From NCBI GenBank assembly GCA_003427395.1, contig BFEA01000002.1, positions 6,548,582 through 6,587,022 of the forward strand: a stretch of DNA of 38,441 nucleotides, in the 5' to 3' direction. The stretch's first letter is position 1. The number at the start of each line of letters is the position of its first letter. The position numbers and the translations under genes are program-made. Positions 1-11,249 of this stretch are shown in pieces. The notes beneath the pieces are model-generated. The model worked only from the letters and a program-made list of their open reading frames with translations. It had not been told where the DNA came from and made no database searches. This DNA comes from Chara braunii (taxonomy: Eukaryota; Streptophyta; Charophyceae; Charales; Characeae).

Positions 1-1240
1 AGGTCATGTGCTGCTTTGCTCCGTGTTGGATGTGTGGACGTCCTCGTCTGCGCTCCGCCGCTGCCCTGCTGCCTGTCTCGCTTGCTTCGCGTGTGGTTCT
101 TTGCGGGTTGATGTGTTCGCTGTGTATTGTGGCCGTGTTGTTGGTGTTGCCTTGCGCTTTGTTGCTCCGCTGCCATGCTGCTCATCCATTGGCCGTGCCT
201 TCCGTGCTTGCCGCTTGTGTCCCCTGTAGGTTGGTTGCCTTGTTGCTGGTACCTTGTGCTCCGCTCCACGGTTGCCCAGCTGTTGGGTCACTCACCCTGT
301 CGTCCCCTGCAGTGTTGTTGCCTTGCTTGTGTTGCATTGTGCTTCACTACACGGTTGCCGCGCTGCATGCCATATCGTTCCTTGCAGTCGTTTTTGGCAT
401 TGTGCAGTCGTGTTGCCTCTACTGTGTTGGTTGGTGCTTCACAGGGTTGTTGCCCGCTGCTATGTTCCTCTTGGGGACAGTCTGCCTTCAACAAGGGTCA
501 AAGGGTTTATGACCCAAACCATCAAATACGGGGATTCCGCAGATTGTCGAGGGTTCAACCTCCTGATGAGTTCGGTCTGTGTCTTTTTGTCATACTTAGT
601 TCTTTGGTTGCTACTTTTGCCTTGCTGCTGTTTGGCTCCCTGTTGTTTCCCTGCTGCTTTGGGTTGTTTGTCTCCCCGCCTGCCTCCACCATGCCTTCCC
701 TTACCTTGTGTTGTTTGCCATGTTACGTGCTGCTTGTTTGCTTCCCCCACCTCCCCCGTGCCCTCCAGCCTTCGTCCGGTTGATTTTCATCACAGTGCCT
801 CCCTGCCTTGCCAGTGTGTTGTTCGCCCCGTGCCTTCCTTCGCCCGCTGCTTGTTCATCATAGTGCCTCCTTGCCTTGCCAGTGTGCTGTTCCCACTGTG
901 TGTCTATCCACTCGCCTTGCCTTTGCCCTCGAGCCTGTGTCTATGTCTTCTGTGGGTACTTCTTGTTTCTTAGCTCGCTGTCTTTGCTTCGTCTTATCGT
1001 GTTTTTGTGCCCGCCCGCCTCCCAGGTGCCCTCCAGCCTATGTGTTTTGTTGTTGATTGTCATCTCCGTGCCTCGTACGTCTCCTCGGTGTGCATTACCT
1101 CCTGTTTGCTGCTTCCTGCCTCTCCCCATGTTCTAGTCTGTTTGGCTTCAACAGTAGGGCATTCAACTTTTCTTTATTTGCTTGTTTTGGTCATGCCATA
1201 TGAAGTGGACAATTTATTTTTCTGGTATGTTTCTTGACGT
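1..1240. repeat. Degenerate pyrimidine/TG-rich repeat tract
   Basis: The plus strand is strongly enriched in short words such as ttgcc, tgttg and cctgc and poor in A, so several plus-strand frames stay open for 170-240 codons by composition alone. Imperfect internal repeats are visible: a segment of about 37 bases at 788-826 recurs at 857-893 with three or so changes, and the 'cacggttgcc' context near 267 recurs near 350. I see no protein domain in any frame. I interpret it as an old, diverged tandem repeat or satellite-like tract, not a gene. Confidence 0.5.
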
Positions 1241-1293
1241 GCCTTTTCTGCGCAGCTCGCCGCGTCGACTGACGTGGGGGTTTGGTAACAATA

Positions 1294-1324
<31 letters not shown>

Positions 1325-3110
1325 AACACACACATATATGTACATAGATATTGGTAATTTCCTAGGTATCGATGGATTTCTTAATGTCAAAGGGAGTAGA
1401 GGAATAATATAGGGAAATGTTTATACATATTTTTTGGTAATTCTCATAATAGCCCTTCAGAACCAAAGGTAAAAAACGGTTGGTACCCGCTGCAGCCTAT
1501 CTTGCCTTTTTTTAAAACTACCCTCCCAAAAATCGGTTTTTACGGATCCTTCAAGGGACTTCACATCACCCTGGTCTTGAGTGAAAAATCCGTTCAGACC
1601 CCATTTACCCCATCCGAACGCTGAAAAGTGCACCGTGGTACCCGTTTCACTTGGAGGCCCATGGAAACTGATCTCCGCGTGCCAGTGAGAGTTTTTTTTT
1701 TTTTTTTTTTTGGGACCACGCACGGGTCTTTGTCAAGTAATATATATTGGGAGGAAGGGAATGTACTCCTCTTTCTGAACGCTGAGGACGGTAGTCGATC
1801 CCTCTCGTACGATACTCTATCGTCCGAAGGATCGCCTGCCGCTCCTCTGCAGTATGAATGTGGCACAAGGTTCGATGCGCTTGAGTTGTGGCTATCGGTG
1901 AACACTGGGAGTTAGGCAGTCGAGCGAAAAAGGTGGATCGCCTGCTGAAGGGAGTCATCCTCAAGCTACTGCATCTGCGCATGTTCGTGGTCGTGGGTAA
2001 CGCTCGAGCGGAATGTGTAGTCGTGAGTGGGGTTGCTGCACATCGCTGGGGTAGCAGGGCTGCATCACTCATGAGGGGCTGGTGAAGGTGTCTTGGGTTG
2101 CTGGTGTGTATCGCCCTTTTGCCATGCCCATGCCGACTATTCAGTACGACGGACTCTGGTGTTGAGCGGTGCTAGCTGGTGCGGAGTGAGTAGATCACTG
2201 CTTCTGGATGCCTTGATTGTGCATGTGAGCGCGGGTTATTTCCCCACGAGGGTGGTGCGTCTTCTTTGCGGAATTGGATCGCTACCTGCGTCAATCTACC
2301 ATGGTTGCCTAAGAGGTAGCTGGAAACCTACCTTGATCCATACGGTGGAGGATCTTCGTCAGCACACTTTTCGCCCCACCTGGGAACGACGTGGTCACCT
2401 GGAAACGACGTGGTCTCTCGGTAATCGATTATGGCAGCCTCGGCTTCCAAACCCCCATCGGTAATAACGTCTTGATCTCCTACCCCCCACCCACCCACCC
2501 CCTCCACCCCACGCTCCCTCTACCCCTTTAGGTTGTTTATGTTTTTACATAGATAATCTTTTCCCTTCCGGAGCGATAACCAAAGGACTATTTCCCCTGA
2601 TGAACTAGTTCTACAGATACTAGTGAAAAAACTTTAGGGATTAATCTGTCAAACCCTTTTTTATGGTTTCGCCGACACTCGGGGTCGCTTGGCCGGATTC
2701 GGAAAATCTTTCTATGCCTGCTCTTCTCCCCCACATCTCCTCATTATTTCTGCTCACCTCTATATAAATATATATATTTGTACTATTGATTGTGTCAGTA
2801 CATGGACACTACCTAACGGAATACGTGATTGCGGTTGTGTTGCGTGCTTGTTTGGTTTTGTCATAGGACTTGCTGGCCGACTCGAGGCTTTTGTAGGAGC
2901 ATCTTGAAGTTCGTTCGTATGATTGCTGCTGTATGGATTTTGTAGCGTGTTCTTTGGGTCTAGTCACTCTACTCACGTTATTCCTGGCGTCATTGACCTT
3001 CCTCATATCCCTGGACAATATCCACCAGCATAATTCTACGTGTTGCTGCTTATTTGCCTCCAACACGTCCCTCCTTATTACGGTGGTTCGCAAGTGTCCT
3101 CTTAGCTCGT
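1240..3110. other. Unassigned intergenic sequence
   Basis: Apart from the CA run at its left end and a 20-base poly-T at 1692-1711, I see nothing I can name. ORFs across the poly-T on either strand are short and low-complexity. A C-rich stretch sits at 2480-2525. Confidence 0.4.
1295..1336. repeat. (CA)n microsatellite
   Basis: An almost pure run of CA dinucleotides, interrupted once or twice, merging into 'catatatgtacata'. Confidence 0.9.
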
Positions 3111-3114
3111 AACC

Positions 3115-3465
3115 ATGACCTTTCTCTTGTCACGTCCATCCTTCCTCTTCCTTTCGGTAGTGGCGATATTTGCAATCTTAGTTGCTTTCTTTGTTTTTTC
3201 CTTATCTAGTGAGACCTATACCTCCACCCTGGACGTCCATATGTCTCAATACCTGCTTAATCCCCTCACCTCTCCGCAGACACCTTACCGCTCCCCCACC
3301 CTTCTGCTCCTGGCTTTGGCTGCTCTCGTCGCTGTTTTCTTCGTCTTCGTCTTATTCGTCGCCACAGTCATGTGCAAAAATACCAACCCACGGTTGGAAA
3401 TCATATATCAGCTGCGTTGCATGAAAATTATTTCTCTAGCTCCCAGGATTCTGCCGATAGAGTGA
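3115..3465 (+). CDS. Hypothetical small protein with two hydrophobic segments
   Basis: A 116-codon frame opening with ATG. It has two strongly hydrophobic stretches, roughly residues 10-30 (rich in F, L, V and A) and residues 62-87, which would make two membrane helices. A short Ser/Thr/Pro-rich loop lies between them and a basic tail carries two Cys. I do not recognise a family. No operon-like or promoter context is visible. It could be a small membrane protein, the first exon of a spliced gene (GT dinucleotides follow residue 90), or a chance frame in T/C-rich DNA, since such DNA readily gives hydrophobic codons. The alternating charge-free composition makes chance quite likely. Confidence 0.22.
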   Translation: MTFLLSRPSFLFLSVVAIFAILVAFFVFSLSSETYTSTLDVHMSQYLLNPLTSPQTPYRSPTLLLLALAALVAVFFVFVLFVATVMCKNTNPRLEIIYQLRCMKIISLAPRILPIE

Positions 3466-5270
3466 AGTACCTGCTATCATTTTGTGCGGTGATGGTTTAG
3501 TTAGGCAGTAGCTTTACTTGGATAGTATTTCACTCACACTCGTTTTGCTGCTCTGGTTTACCTTTGTCATCCCTGGGTGCGGCGTTTCATGTATTGGCAG
3601 ATCTGTACTGCAACGTAGGCGAAATATTTTTTTTGAAGTTTAGTAAAATTCGCCGAGATGTTACTTTTGACAGCCCCTCGATTCAGGATACATGTTGTTC
3701 TGTAGCCGAACCCTAGTGGAATCTGAACACATTTCTTTCCTGCTATCTTCTGCTATCTTTTTCGTTTTAAGTGTTTCTTGATGATTTCGAAGTTTTTCAT
3801 CCTCGCCAATAAACGCACCAATGGAGGCAGGACATATCGAGGATCGAGAAATCGACTCTGTTTGGACTCTCTTTTGGTTCGTGAATCTTTGCAAAGAGAT
3901 GAGAGGAGTGTTGCTGAAAACATTTCTTCAAATTCTGGGGGGTTATAGGCATTAGCTTGGGATATGAGGGAGGGCAAATCAATGTTAAGCTATGCTAGGC
4001 AAGCAGAAGCGGGAGTTTCATTGGTTGGTGGACGGGGGTTCGGGTCTATATAGAGAACGGGGAGGTAACCAGTCGCTTTGAAGCTACGTGGGCAACGATG
4101 GATAAGATCTGAAATCTTCGGTCATGTCGACTTGTTGGGAGTCTGAAAGGAATTTTTTCTGACCTATTGATTCTCGGAAATCCATCCGCATATCATGTGT
4201 CTCAAACGTGTTAGCACAATTTCTTCTTCTTTTGCTTACGTAACTTGGTATGAATGGACAGAAAACGTAGTTGACTGTGTTTCATGACAATGGGAAATCC
4301 AAGGATGCTCAATTTCAGTCGAAAGTCACTCCCATCCCTTCTCTAATGATTGTTGTCCCTCTCCAATCTATTCCCGCCGCATACGGGGGTTCGCTTTTTG
4401 CAACTCTTTTGCAAATACGTGAATGGTCTCTACCCAAACTCTGCTTGCATATGAGTTCGAAGAGTCAATTACCTATCTCTTCGTAAAAATTGAATGGTTG
4501 GGATTCTGGAAGGTTTCTATACTGTCGCCCTCTTGGGATGCTAACTGTTTGCTAATCAGATGACGGAACACGCTATCCTTCCGCATTAATCAGTATTTGA
4601 TAAGGTTGGGGGTACAATGGTGAAATGGATTGGCACATTATAATGGTACTTCATATATATATATTTATAACCTTTTTTTATTTTTTCCTTTTTTATTTTC
4701 TCCTCTCATTTCAAAAATCCCCTTCACCCTGATACCACTTCCCCCCCTCGCCTTTGCCCTATCTCTATATCTTCTACTCTTTTGAGAATGAAGGATCTTC
4801 TTTGTGAAAATCCACGCTCCCTTGGCTTGAAAGACGGATTAAGGTCTGACACGCATATGTAGGATATCACGTGGATCATTGGGAAGTTCATTCCATACTG
4901 GGTGTGCTCAGGGTTTTCAGCATCTAGCTTGTCGTGTTCTACTTTTTTCTAAAAACGCAGACTCGCTGTGCTGTCCAGCGCAGTGGACTCATCTCAACAA
5001 ACACACACACACACACACACACACACGTACACACGCACACACGCACACACCAGCAATCAGAAAAAAAGAAAAAAGAAAAAAGTTCTTTTTTTTATTGTGT
5101 TGCTTTTGATTTTAATACTTGTTTTTGCGTTTTCTATTTTTTTTTAAATCCCAAAAAGCATCAAAATCCAAAAAAAATATATGGGGATGTAGGGAATTTC
5201 AAACCCAACAACCCATATTCTTGTTTCTTTGTTTGACCTATTATCCTATTTATTAAAAATCACGGTTTTT
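3466..5270. other. Unassigned intergenic sequence, AT-rich at right
   Basis: No domain-bearing ORF on either strand. It holds a short (AT)n at about 4652-4665, T-rich tracts around 4672-4705, the CA microsatellite described separately, and A/T-rich sequence from 5050 to 5270. Confidence 0.4.
5000..5051. repeat. (CA)n microsatellite with ACGC variants
   Basis: A CA run that drifts into 'cacgtacacacgcacacacg' units before ending. Confidence 0.9.
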
Positions 5271-5337
5271 TTTTGTCGCGGTTGGCCCCCGTGGCTGCCC
5301 CCTGCGGGCATGACCATGACCACATGCGGTAAAATGG

Positions 5338-5357
5338 CCCGCGGTCATGACCGCGGG
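5338..5357. repeat. Perfect 20-bp GC-rich palindrome
   Basis: CCCGCGGTCATGACCGCGGG reads the same on both strands with no mismatch and no spacer. It lies where recognisable LINE ORF2 sequence on the minus strand stops, and related words (gcgggcatgacc) occur 30 bases to the left. It may mark a recombination or insertion junction, or be a dyad protein site. What it does is unknown. Confidence 0.85.
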
Positions 5358-5762
5358 TGATACGTAGGGGACAGCATGTTGCAGCTCTGAGAAGAGGGAA
5401 CGTCTTAGTCAAGGGACCGAAGGTGCATACATAGACATTAATATGCACTCCTGTTCTTCCATGCTGACTTTCATCTAGGCCCACTGTCCCCAGATGTCAA
5501 TCATGGTGTCAAGGATTGTTAAGTCCTTGTGGATCAGGATCGCAGTACCTCCTCACGAGCCGTTTGCAGGGGCCCATAGTTGGGGCCCGCTCCACCAGCG
5601 GGATGTTTTTGTTATCCTGGCTTCGTCCAGTTTAGTTTCTTGTAGGAAAACTATATGCGCTCTCTGGCGGTGGATCCATGTTTCCAGGCGTGCCTTTTTT
5701 AACTTCCTTGACATATCCACGAGGCCTCTAACGTTCCAGGTCGCTATCTGAATGCTATCCAT
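5340..5762 (-). pseudogene. LINE ORF2 N-terminus: AP-endonuclease fragment
   Basis: The ATG at 5762 opens a protein starting MDSIQIATWNVRGL, the usual start of the exonuclease-endonuclease-phosphatase domain of L1-type ORF2, followed by HIVFLQETK carrying the metal-binding Glu. The domain nicks target DNA to prime reverse transcription. The frame is interrupted by TGA at 5553-5555, TAG at 5475-5477 and TGA at 5409-5411. Reading through gives GGTAILIHKDL and MYAP, both aligning with the plus-strand LINE (GGMGIVVHRDL, VYAP). Similarity fades around 5350, next to the palindrome, so the GDWN and SDH catalytic parts are absent. It cannot be functional. Confidence 0.8.
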
Positions 5763-5877
5763 TCAAAGGTGACTGTGGAGCGGTTGATGTATGGATCCGC
5801 TGTTCGGTTGTTTGTGATTTATTACTTCCCTTTCTTCTTCTACCCTGTGTCTGGGTTTCTGCCTTTGTGCGTGACTC

Positions 5878-8556
5878 CTAGGGAGTGAGAAGCAAGCTAT
5901 GGAAGGTCGGCGACCAAGGTTGTTTATCCGCTGCCAGGGTCGTGCAGAATTCTGCCACGAAATATGCTGACATATTTTCGACGAGTTGGATCTTCTCCGT
6001 CTCTTTGGATGAATTGGTGTCCAACCAATTTGGCGGAGCCCAACATAGCCCTTGTGTGGCCAGCTGCGCTTCTACTTCAGTTGTAATCTTTACATCCGGC
6101 ACGGTTGTCAGGAACGAGATTGTGACCTGTGGGAGTGTGAAAGACTTCCTACCCGTACGAATCCTTGGGATAAGTCTGAATGGGAACCTATCTGCTATGA
6201 AGCGTTGTGCCTCCAGTCGTATTGCATCCTTCATGAGAGGGACTGCCCCCACAGATACTGTGGGGAAAGTCCAACCCCCTGTGTTTGTGTTGACTGCCAT
6301 GATTTTAACCCCTTGCGGAGCTAGCGAGGCACATACTAGGACCAACACGTGTGAGGCTTCTCTTAGATCTGAGCCTGCTCGGTCTGGGATTTCCCCTTGC
6401 CTTGGGGGCCCTGGTTTTGCTTGTGCTTGCGTTGCTTCCCCACTTCCTCCTGCTGGTTGGCTGGTTGGTGGACGGATGCTGTAGGATTCTATTATTCCTT
6501 CTGCTTCTTCTTGCGTCATTTCTCCCTCTCCTTTCTCTCCTATCCTCCTTACTTTAACTGGAGCTTGTAGTGAAGTCCGGTTATCAGGATCTCTCATGAT
6601 CTGGTCAGGGGGAGGGATGTCTCTATCTCCTCCTCTTGCCCTTTCTCTGTTATTCCTTTCTTGCAGCGTTCTCCCTTCGTCCCACCTTTCCTTCCGATGG
6701 CATTCATTGCTCAGGTGTCGATCAAAGCCCAGCATCTCACATGCAATCCTTTCTTCCCTGCTGCTTTCAATTGCAAATTCTGGATTAAACTGAACTGTCA
6801 CATAAGACTTTCTAGATCTCTCATGTTTTCCCTGTGTTCCATTTGCCATAAGTGCGAGGGACGTCTGAGGCGTGATGTTATTATTAGTCTGCTGGGTGGG
6901 CATATTGGTAGGACATCATCTCCCAAGTATCAGGCTGTTTGACTCAAGTTAGAACCGGACGGTACCACTAGAGCGCCAGTGGTAGTACTTCTTGATCACC
7001 CTGTCCCTAGCACCTGGGCGCCTTCCCTCCCCCCTAATTGTGGTTGACCGGTTGGAAGTACCTGATTATACTCGTGCCATCCATTCGTTTCCTGCCCACC
7101 AACAACTCCTGTTGGGAGACTACCATCTCGAGACCAACCCCCTACCCTAGCAGCCTCAACGTTCTGACCAGAATTTGCCACCACTCGCTGTCCCCTCCCC
7201 GGTGTTAAAGCTCTTGGTTCTTGGACCCCTATGGGGCCTTGCAATCTGTTTAGCCCTGTCCAGGCCTGCCCGTGCTCAGAAGTTGTCAGTAGTTGGATCT
7301 GAAGTACGTGAGAGAAGCTTTGATTCGACCAGGGATGTCGTGGCAAGGTCTGTTGCCGAGCGGGGCTGGATTGGATGATCGGATTCGGTATGGTTGGTGG
7401 CGGCGGATGTCAAATCCCTCTCCCTATTGAAAGCGCCGCTGACCATGCCGTTTGTGCAGATGAGATCGGGACTGACGTGTGTCGAGGTTTTGCTACCTGT
7501 TGTACTACCTGGTGAGGATGTACATTATGCATGCTTGGAATTGACGAGAACGGGGGTGGAGCCGAGGCCCAACCTACTGCTCTCTCTTGTACCAAGGAGG
7601 GGGGGGGGAGCTTCCGTATATTACCATCGGTAGTGAGGGGGCAGGGGGTTGGTTCTGCGGAACTTGCCCTCTACCTCCTCTTCCCCCCCGCCCTAGGTAA
7701 CAGAAATGTCTTCCCCCTCTTCTACCTCCTCCCCCTCTCCCCCTCTCCCCCTTCCTCCCCTTCCTCTTCCTCGATGGCCTTCTGACACCGGTTCATTGAA
7801 CCTTGGGCATTTCAGATCGAATTCATCATGAAACCACCACAAACATTTATTACAAAATATCGTGTCCTGGTTTGCGAATTGCACCTCCAGCCAACCCCCC
7901 GTAGGTTTCCTCACCACAATTCATTCCTTGAAATTATCTCTTACCTTCGAGAGACAGTCAATCCTGATGTTACCTAATCGGGGCTCGTCAGCCCTTCTCT
8001 CCGGTCACGGTGGGTGCACGTGCAGAATCCACCCCATCATTTTTTCGACTGTGAAATGTAGAGCTGGTAGGGCTTCCAGGGGAACCGTGAGAGCAATAAT
8101 CTGAAATTTCCCTGCCCCTTCATTATCCCGCATTTCATCAATTTCTTGCTTCGTCATCCGTGGTTTAAATATGACCTTGACTGACCCTGACCTTGTAGGG
8201 ATCCTGTCTTCGCCCTTCATCACCATCCATTGTGCTATCCATTCGTTTCTTGCCATGTCCGACATAATGTTAGGCCCTTCCCCATGTGTTCTCCCTCTTT
8301 TTTGTGACGGGTCAACGATCAGGTCTAAATACCACTCATCTTCGTAAATTCGAATGAGGTGCTCACTCTGTGCGATGCTAATTGATGATGATGGCTCATC
8401 AAATACCACTATGACTGTGCGGGACTTCAACCAGTTGATTGTTGCTTGGTTGACCTCCTCACTCAGCAGTAGCACTCCCACCTCGTTGATGATCTCTGTC
8501 TCCCCAAAATGGATATCCAATTCTGGAAAGAGGCCATCATCAGAACACAGATCCAA
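5878..8556 (-). pseudogene. LINE ORF1: nucleic-acid-binding gag-like protein
   Basis: Read from about 8556 leftward. The first block contains VKVIFKPRMTKQEIDEM and a following beta-rich stretch that matches YKILFKPWMTRVEF in the plus-strand copy. It resembles the DUF4283/RRM-like domain of plant L1 ORF1. In-frame TGA codons lie at 8005-8007 and 7921-7923, and the protein resumes after each. A zinc knuckle follows (CNKC, then H after four residues and C after six more), then an RG-repeat. 6996-7595 is a Gln/Gly/Pro-rich linker in a shifted frame. 5878-6903 is an open 341-codon block whose last 150 residues form a second conserved domain (FLTTVPDVKI aligns with MVTTKVPTEMKI in the other copy). 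The product would coat LINE RNA. The open frame continues upstream of 8556 without a clear start. Confidence 0.75.
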
Positions 8557-8759
8557 TAGGGAATTGTTCGCAAGTCTTCTCCCCCTTGGTTGATTCCTGC
8601 TGCCTGCCCTTGCCCTCCCGGAGGCCCTGCCGGGGGGGGGCGCTCAATACTTGGGTTAGGATTCGTTTCTTCTTTTTCCTCTACGCCTCGAGCCTTTCAG
8701 CCTTCTCAGCCCTTCTCTTTCAGACTTGGTCAGATAATTAATAAATCAAGGGAGGCGGT

Positions 8760-9750
8760 GTTAAAATTACCAAACCTTTGAATTCTGATGGGATGCCCAG
8801 GATTCTTTCCCCTCTCTTCTCTACTCTTTTACTACGTGTTCGTCTCAATTACCAGGGTGAATCCAATTCTCTTAAACCACCCAGCTATCGGCCGCGAAAA
8901 AAAAAAGAGTAGAAACATTTCTAGTCAGATGAATTTGGGCGCTCCTGTAGTAGCCCGTACGTTTCTTAAAATCGTGGCGCGTTAATGGGCACGACTCTAG
9001 GAAGTACTGTTGGTTTAATTTGGACATACGATGAACCCTTACCAACCGAGGGTTTCCTCTGATTGCATGCCCTCTTGGGACGAAAAGCCTTCACTACAAG
9101 GGCTCGACGAGATAACTTCTCCCAAGACTTAGCGAATTGCCTTAACCTGTTTATAGGTTGTCTTGATCCACGGTCTTCCGTCTATCTCTATTTCATTCAT
9201 TACCCCCAAGCTTTGACCTACTCTTTAGATTACTCAGCGATTAGAAGTTCGGTAGACCTAGCAATGGTGTAGGTTTCTACTTGGTGGAGGTAAGTCCTTA
9301 GTTCTCATCCAGGGACTGAGGGCCTGAGGGTGGGATGGGGTTACCCTTCTTGACTGGCACAAAGTCGTCCATGAAGCGGCGACCGTCGAGTGAGCCTGTC
9401 CCTTCTTCCTTTCGTCGATCTTGGCCTCGTCCGCCGCTGAATGTCCTAATGGTCTGCTAGAACGCATCGGGGACATGGGCGCTATTCCACGCCACGTCCT
9501 GGAGCACATATTCCTTATCATTGAAAGAGTTCTTCTACTCTCTACTGCTGGCTCACCTCCATTGTCCCTCCTTCGTTGGAGGAGATTGACACCGCCATAG
9601 CCGGGGGAAGCTTCAGTGACACGTGACTCACGCCACGTGCCTGGTCCCGAGTCAGCAACACAGGTCCAGCCGAACCGCTAACGCTTAGCGGAGTGCTCAT
9701 GCGCCCATCCAAGCGCCCGTCCCCCCTTTCCTTTTTAGTTTCCCTTTTGT
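8760..9750. other. Unassigned intergenic sequence
   Basis: No ORF with recognisable domains. It may include the untranslated 5' region of the minus-strand LINE, but I cannot show this. G-box-like CACGTG words occur near 9620-9640 without a gene to attach them to. Confidence 0.35.
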
Positions 9751-9765
9751 GGGGTAACCACGCTG

Positions 9766-9930
9766 GAGTCACAAAAATGAGTTATAATTGCACTATGGGC
9801 CAAGANACAGTTTGCAATTGCACTTCGGGCACCCTACCTGGTCAGAAAGCTGGGTTGTATACCTTGCCCGAACTGCAATTGCAAACTGTATCCTGGCCCA
9901 TACTTCAATTATAACTCTTTTTTGTGACTC
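9766..9930. mobile_element. Foldback MITE, copy 1 (most complete)
   Basis: The two ends are inverted repeats: GAGTCACAAAAATGAGTTAT at the left, with its complement at the right (one mismatch over 25 bases). Complementarity continues inward for about 75 bases per arm through 'atgggcca..atacagtttgcaattgca', so nearly the whole element folds back on itself. No coding capacity. Weaker similarity beyond both ends ('ggggtaac' left, 'ttttccc' right) suggests the true tips are about 14 bases further out. The superfamily is not determined. N at 9806 is one unresolved base. Confidence 0.85.
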
Positions 9931-9967
9931 GGCGTACTTTTCCCTTCGTTTGTTTTCAGCTGTAGTT

Positions 9968-9992
9968 AGTTTTTTTTTTTTTTTTTTTTTTT
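9968..9992. repeat. Poly-T tract
   Basis: A T run of about 24 bases between MITE copy 1 and the SINE. It could be the complement of a retroposon tail. Confidence 0.7.
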
Positions 9993-10202
9993 AGGGTAAT
10001 GTATATTCTTCTCTCATCTATTTCATCTTTCTTGGTAGTACACATCTATCTCATCCTCTCACTAGTCTATGTATAGTACGGGGGAACACCAACCAACCCG
10101 GATCTCTGGTTGTGTTTGTTTCCCTTTCAATTGCAGTCAGGGCCTCGCTCCACCACTCACCGAATGTGAGAATGAATCTTTGCCCAGAACCTGGAATGAT
10201 AC

Positions 10203-10545
10203 CAGCGGCCCGGCTCAGTTGGTAAGGCACGCAAGTGGTATAATTAAGGAGGTCGTGGGTTCAATCCCTTTCCTGGGCAGGCTTGGCGCCCCCCACCTAG
10301 AGATAGGCTGTTGGTCCCTCCGAGCAGCATTGAGCAGAGACTGCTAATGTTCGTAGGGGGAGGGAACGGGAGGGGAGGCACAGCAGCTGGCCCATCGAAG
10401 AAGCTCAGTCTTGATGCTACCAGCTGACCTTTGTCCAGTATCGCCCACCTGCAGGTTGGGTGCAGCCCCCCCATGCTCCCTCGTTGGAGGCTTGAACTCG
10501 GGCTGGCTGCTACGGGGATCCCCGTAATACTATAATGATAATAAA
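10203..10545 (+). mobile_element. tRNA-derived SINE, copy A
   Basis: The head carries RNA polymerase III promoter boxes: CGGCTCAGTTGG at 10211-10222 (A box) and GGTTCAATCC at 10258-10267 (B box), 35 bases apart as in tRNAs. The acceptor-like ends (gcccggc and cctgggca) still pair partly, but the anticodon arm is degenerate, so it is a tRNA relic and not a working tRNA. The body ends in an A-rich 'aatactataatgataataaa' tail. Its last 130 bases are repeated in opposite orientation at 11941-12056, which is what marks it as a dispersed family. Confidence 0.7.
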
Positions 10546-10784
10546 AAGGCTGCAAGGCCATCCTGTCCAGATTGGACACATATTTTTGTCATTGTTGGTT
10601 ATGGTTGGTGAACTGCAATATGGAATGGGGAGAATGCAGGGTACTGAGTCTGGTTGGTCTGACAGGCTGACATGCAGGCGGCCAGGAAGTTTCTTTTCCC
10701 TTTTTCTTCTTCTAGTTAACTAATTAATCACAGCTCAGAAAAAAAAAGAGTCACCCCTTGAGCGTGAAAAAAAAAGGGGACGGA

Positions 10785-10947
10785 AGCCGCAAAAGTGAGT
10801 TATAATTGCACTATGGGCCAAGATACAGTTTTGAATTGCAGTTCGCGCAATGTATACAACGCAGCTTTCTGGCCAGGTAGGGTGCCTGAAGTGCAATTGC
10901 GAACTGTATCTTGCCCACAGGGCAATTATAACTCGTTTTTGTGGCTC
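10785..10947. mobile_element. Foldback MITE, copy 2
   Basis: Same family as the element at 9766: gagttataattgcactatgg at the left, complement ending in 'actcgtttttgtggctc' at the right. The left tip has diverged (gcaaaagtgag). The centre (gcagctttctggccaggtag) is shared with copies 3 and 4. Confidence 0.85.
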
Positions 10948-11122
10948 TACTGAAGTTACCCCCCCCACACACACCACAAAAAAAAAAAAAGAGCATGGTC
11001 CCACTAGCACTGGTACGGTCGATCCAGTGTGACACTGTGACACTGTGTGGCAGGATTGCCGATTTTGGGGCAGAGAAAACAGGAGAAAGGCAAAAAAAAA
11101 AAAAAGGGGGGAAACTACGCCC

Positions 11123-11249
11123 GAGTCACAAAACTGAGTTATAATTGCACTATGGGGCAAGATACAGTTTCGAATTGCAGTTCGGGCAATCTATACAACC
11201 CAGCTTTCTGGCCAGGTAGGCTGCCCGAAGTGCAATTGCAAACTGTATC
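11123..11249. mobile_element. Foldback MITE, copy 3 (right end lost)
   Basis: The left inverted repeat and centre are intact. Similarity stops after 'gcaattgcaaactgtatc', where 'agatcagatcag' begins, so about 40 bases of the right arm are missing. The left flank 'ggggaaactacgcccgagtc' matches the flank of copy 4, supporting a longer true terminus. Confidence 0.85.

Larger units (their letters stand above)
5340..8560 (-). mobile_element. LINE (L1-type) fragment, truncated inside ORF2
   Basis: On the minus strand this carries an ORF1 with an RRM/DUF4283-like region, a zinc knuckle, a low-complexity linker and a conserved C-terminal domain. After about 115 bases follows the first part of an AP-endonuclease. 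Each part aligns by eye with the plus-strand LINE at 20517-26870, so the two are one family. The reverse transcriptase and everything downstream are missing. LINE copies normally lose their 5' end, so loss of the 3' end implies a later deletion or rearrangement. The 5' limit is uncertain and may reach about 8750. Confidence 0.75.

Noticed and set aside
6-973. Three long overlapping plus-strand ORFs (168, 218 and 239 codons)
   Set aside because: All lie in the same skewed tract, overlap one another in different frames, consist of Cys/Leu/Val/Ser strings and show no domain.
1594-2072. Minus-strand ORFs of 103 and 141 codons
   Set aside because: Both run through a poly-T tract read as a Lys string and have no recognisable domain or homologous copy in the window.
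10203-10276. Functional tRNA gene
   Set aside because: A and B boxes are present but the anticodon stem cannot be formed and a SINE body follows directly.
10840-10900. Resemblance of the MITE centre (gcagctttctggccaggt) to cloning-vector attachment sites
   Set aside because: Only about a dozen bases agree, the sequence is embedded in a four-copy genomic repeat, and the essential core overlap is absent.
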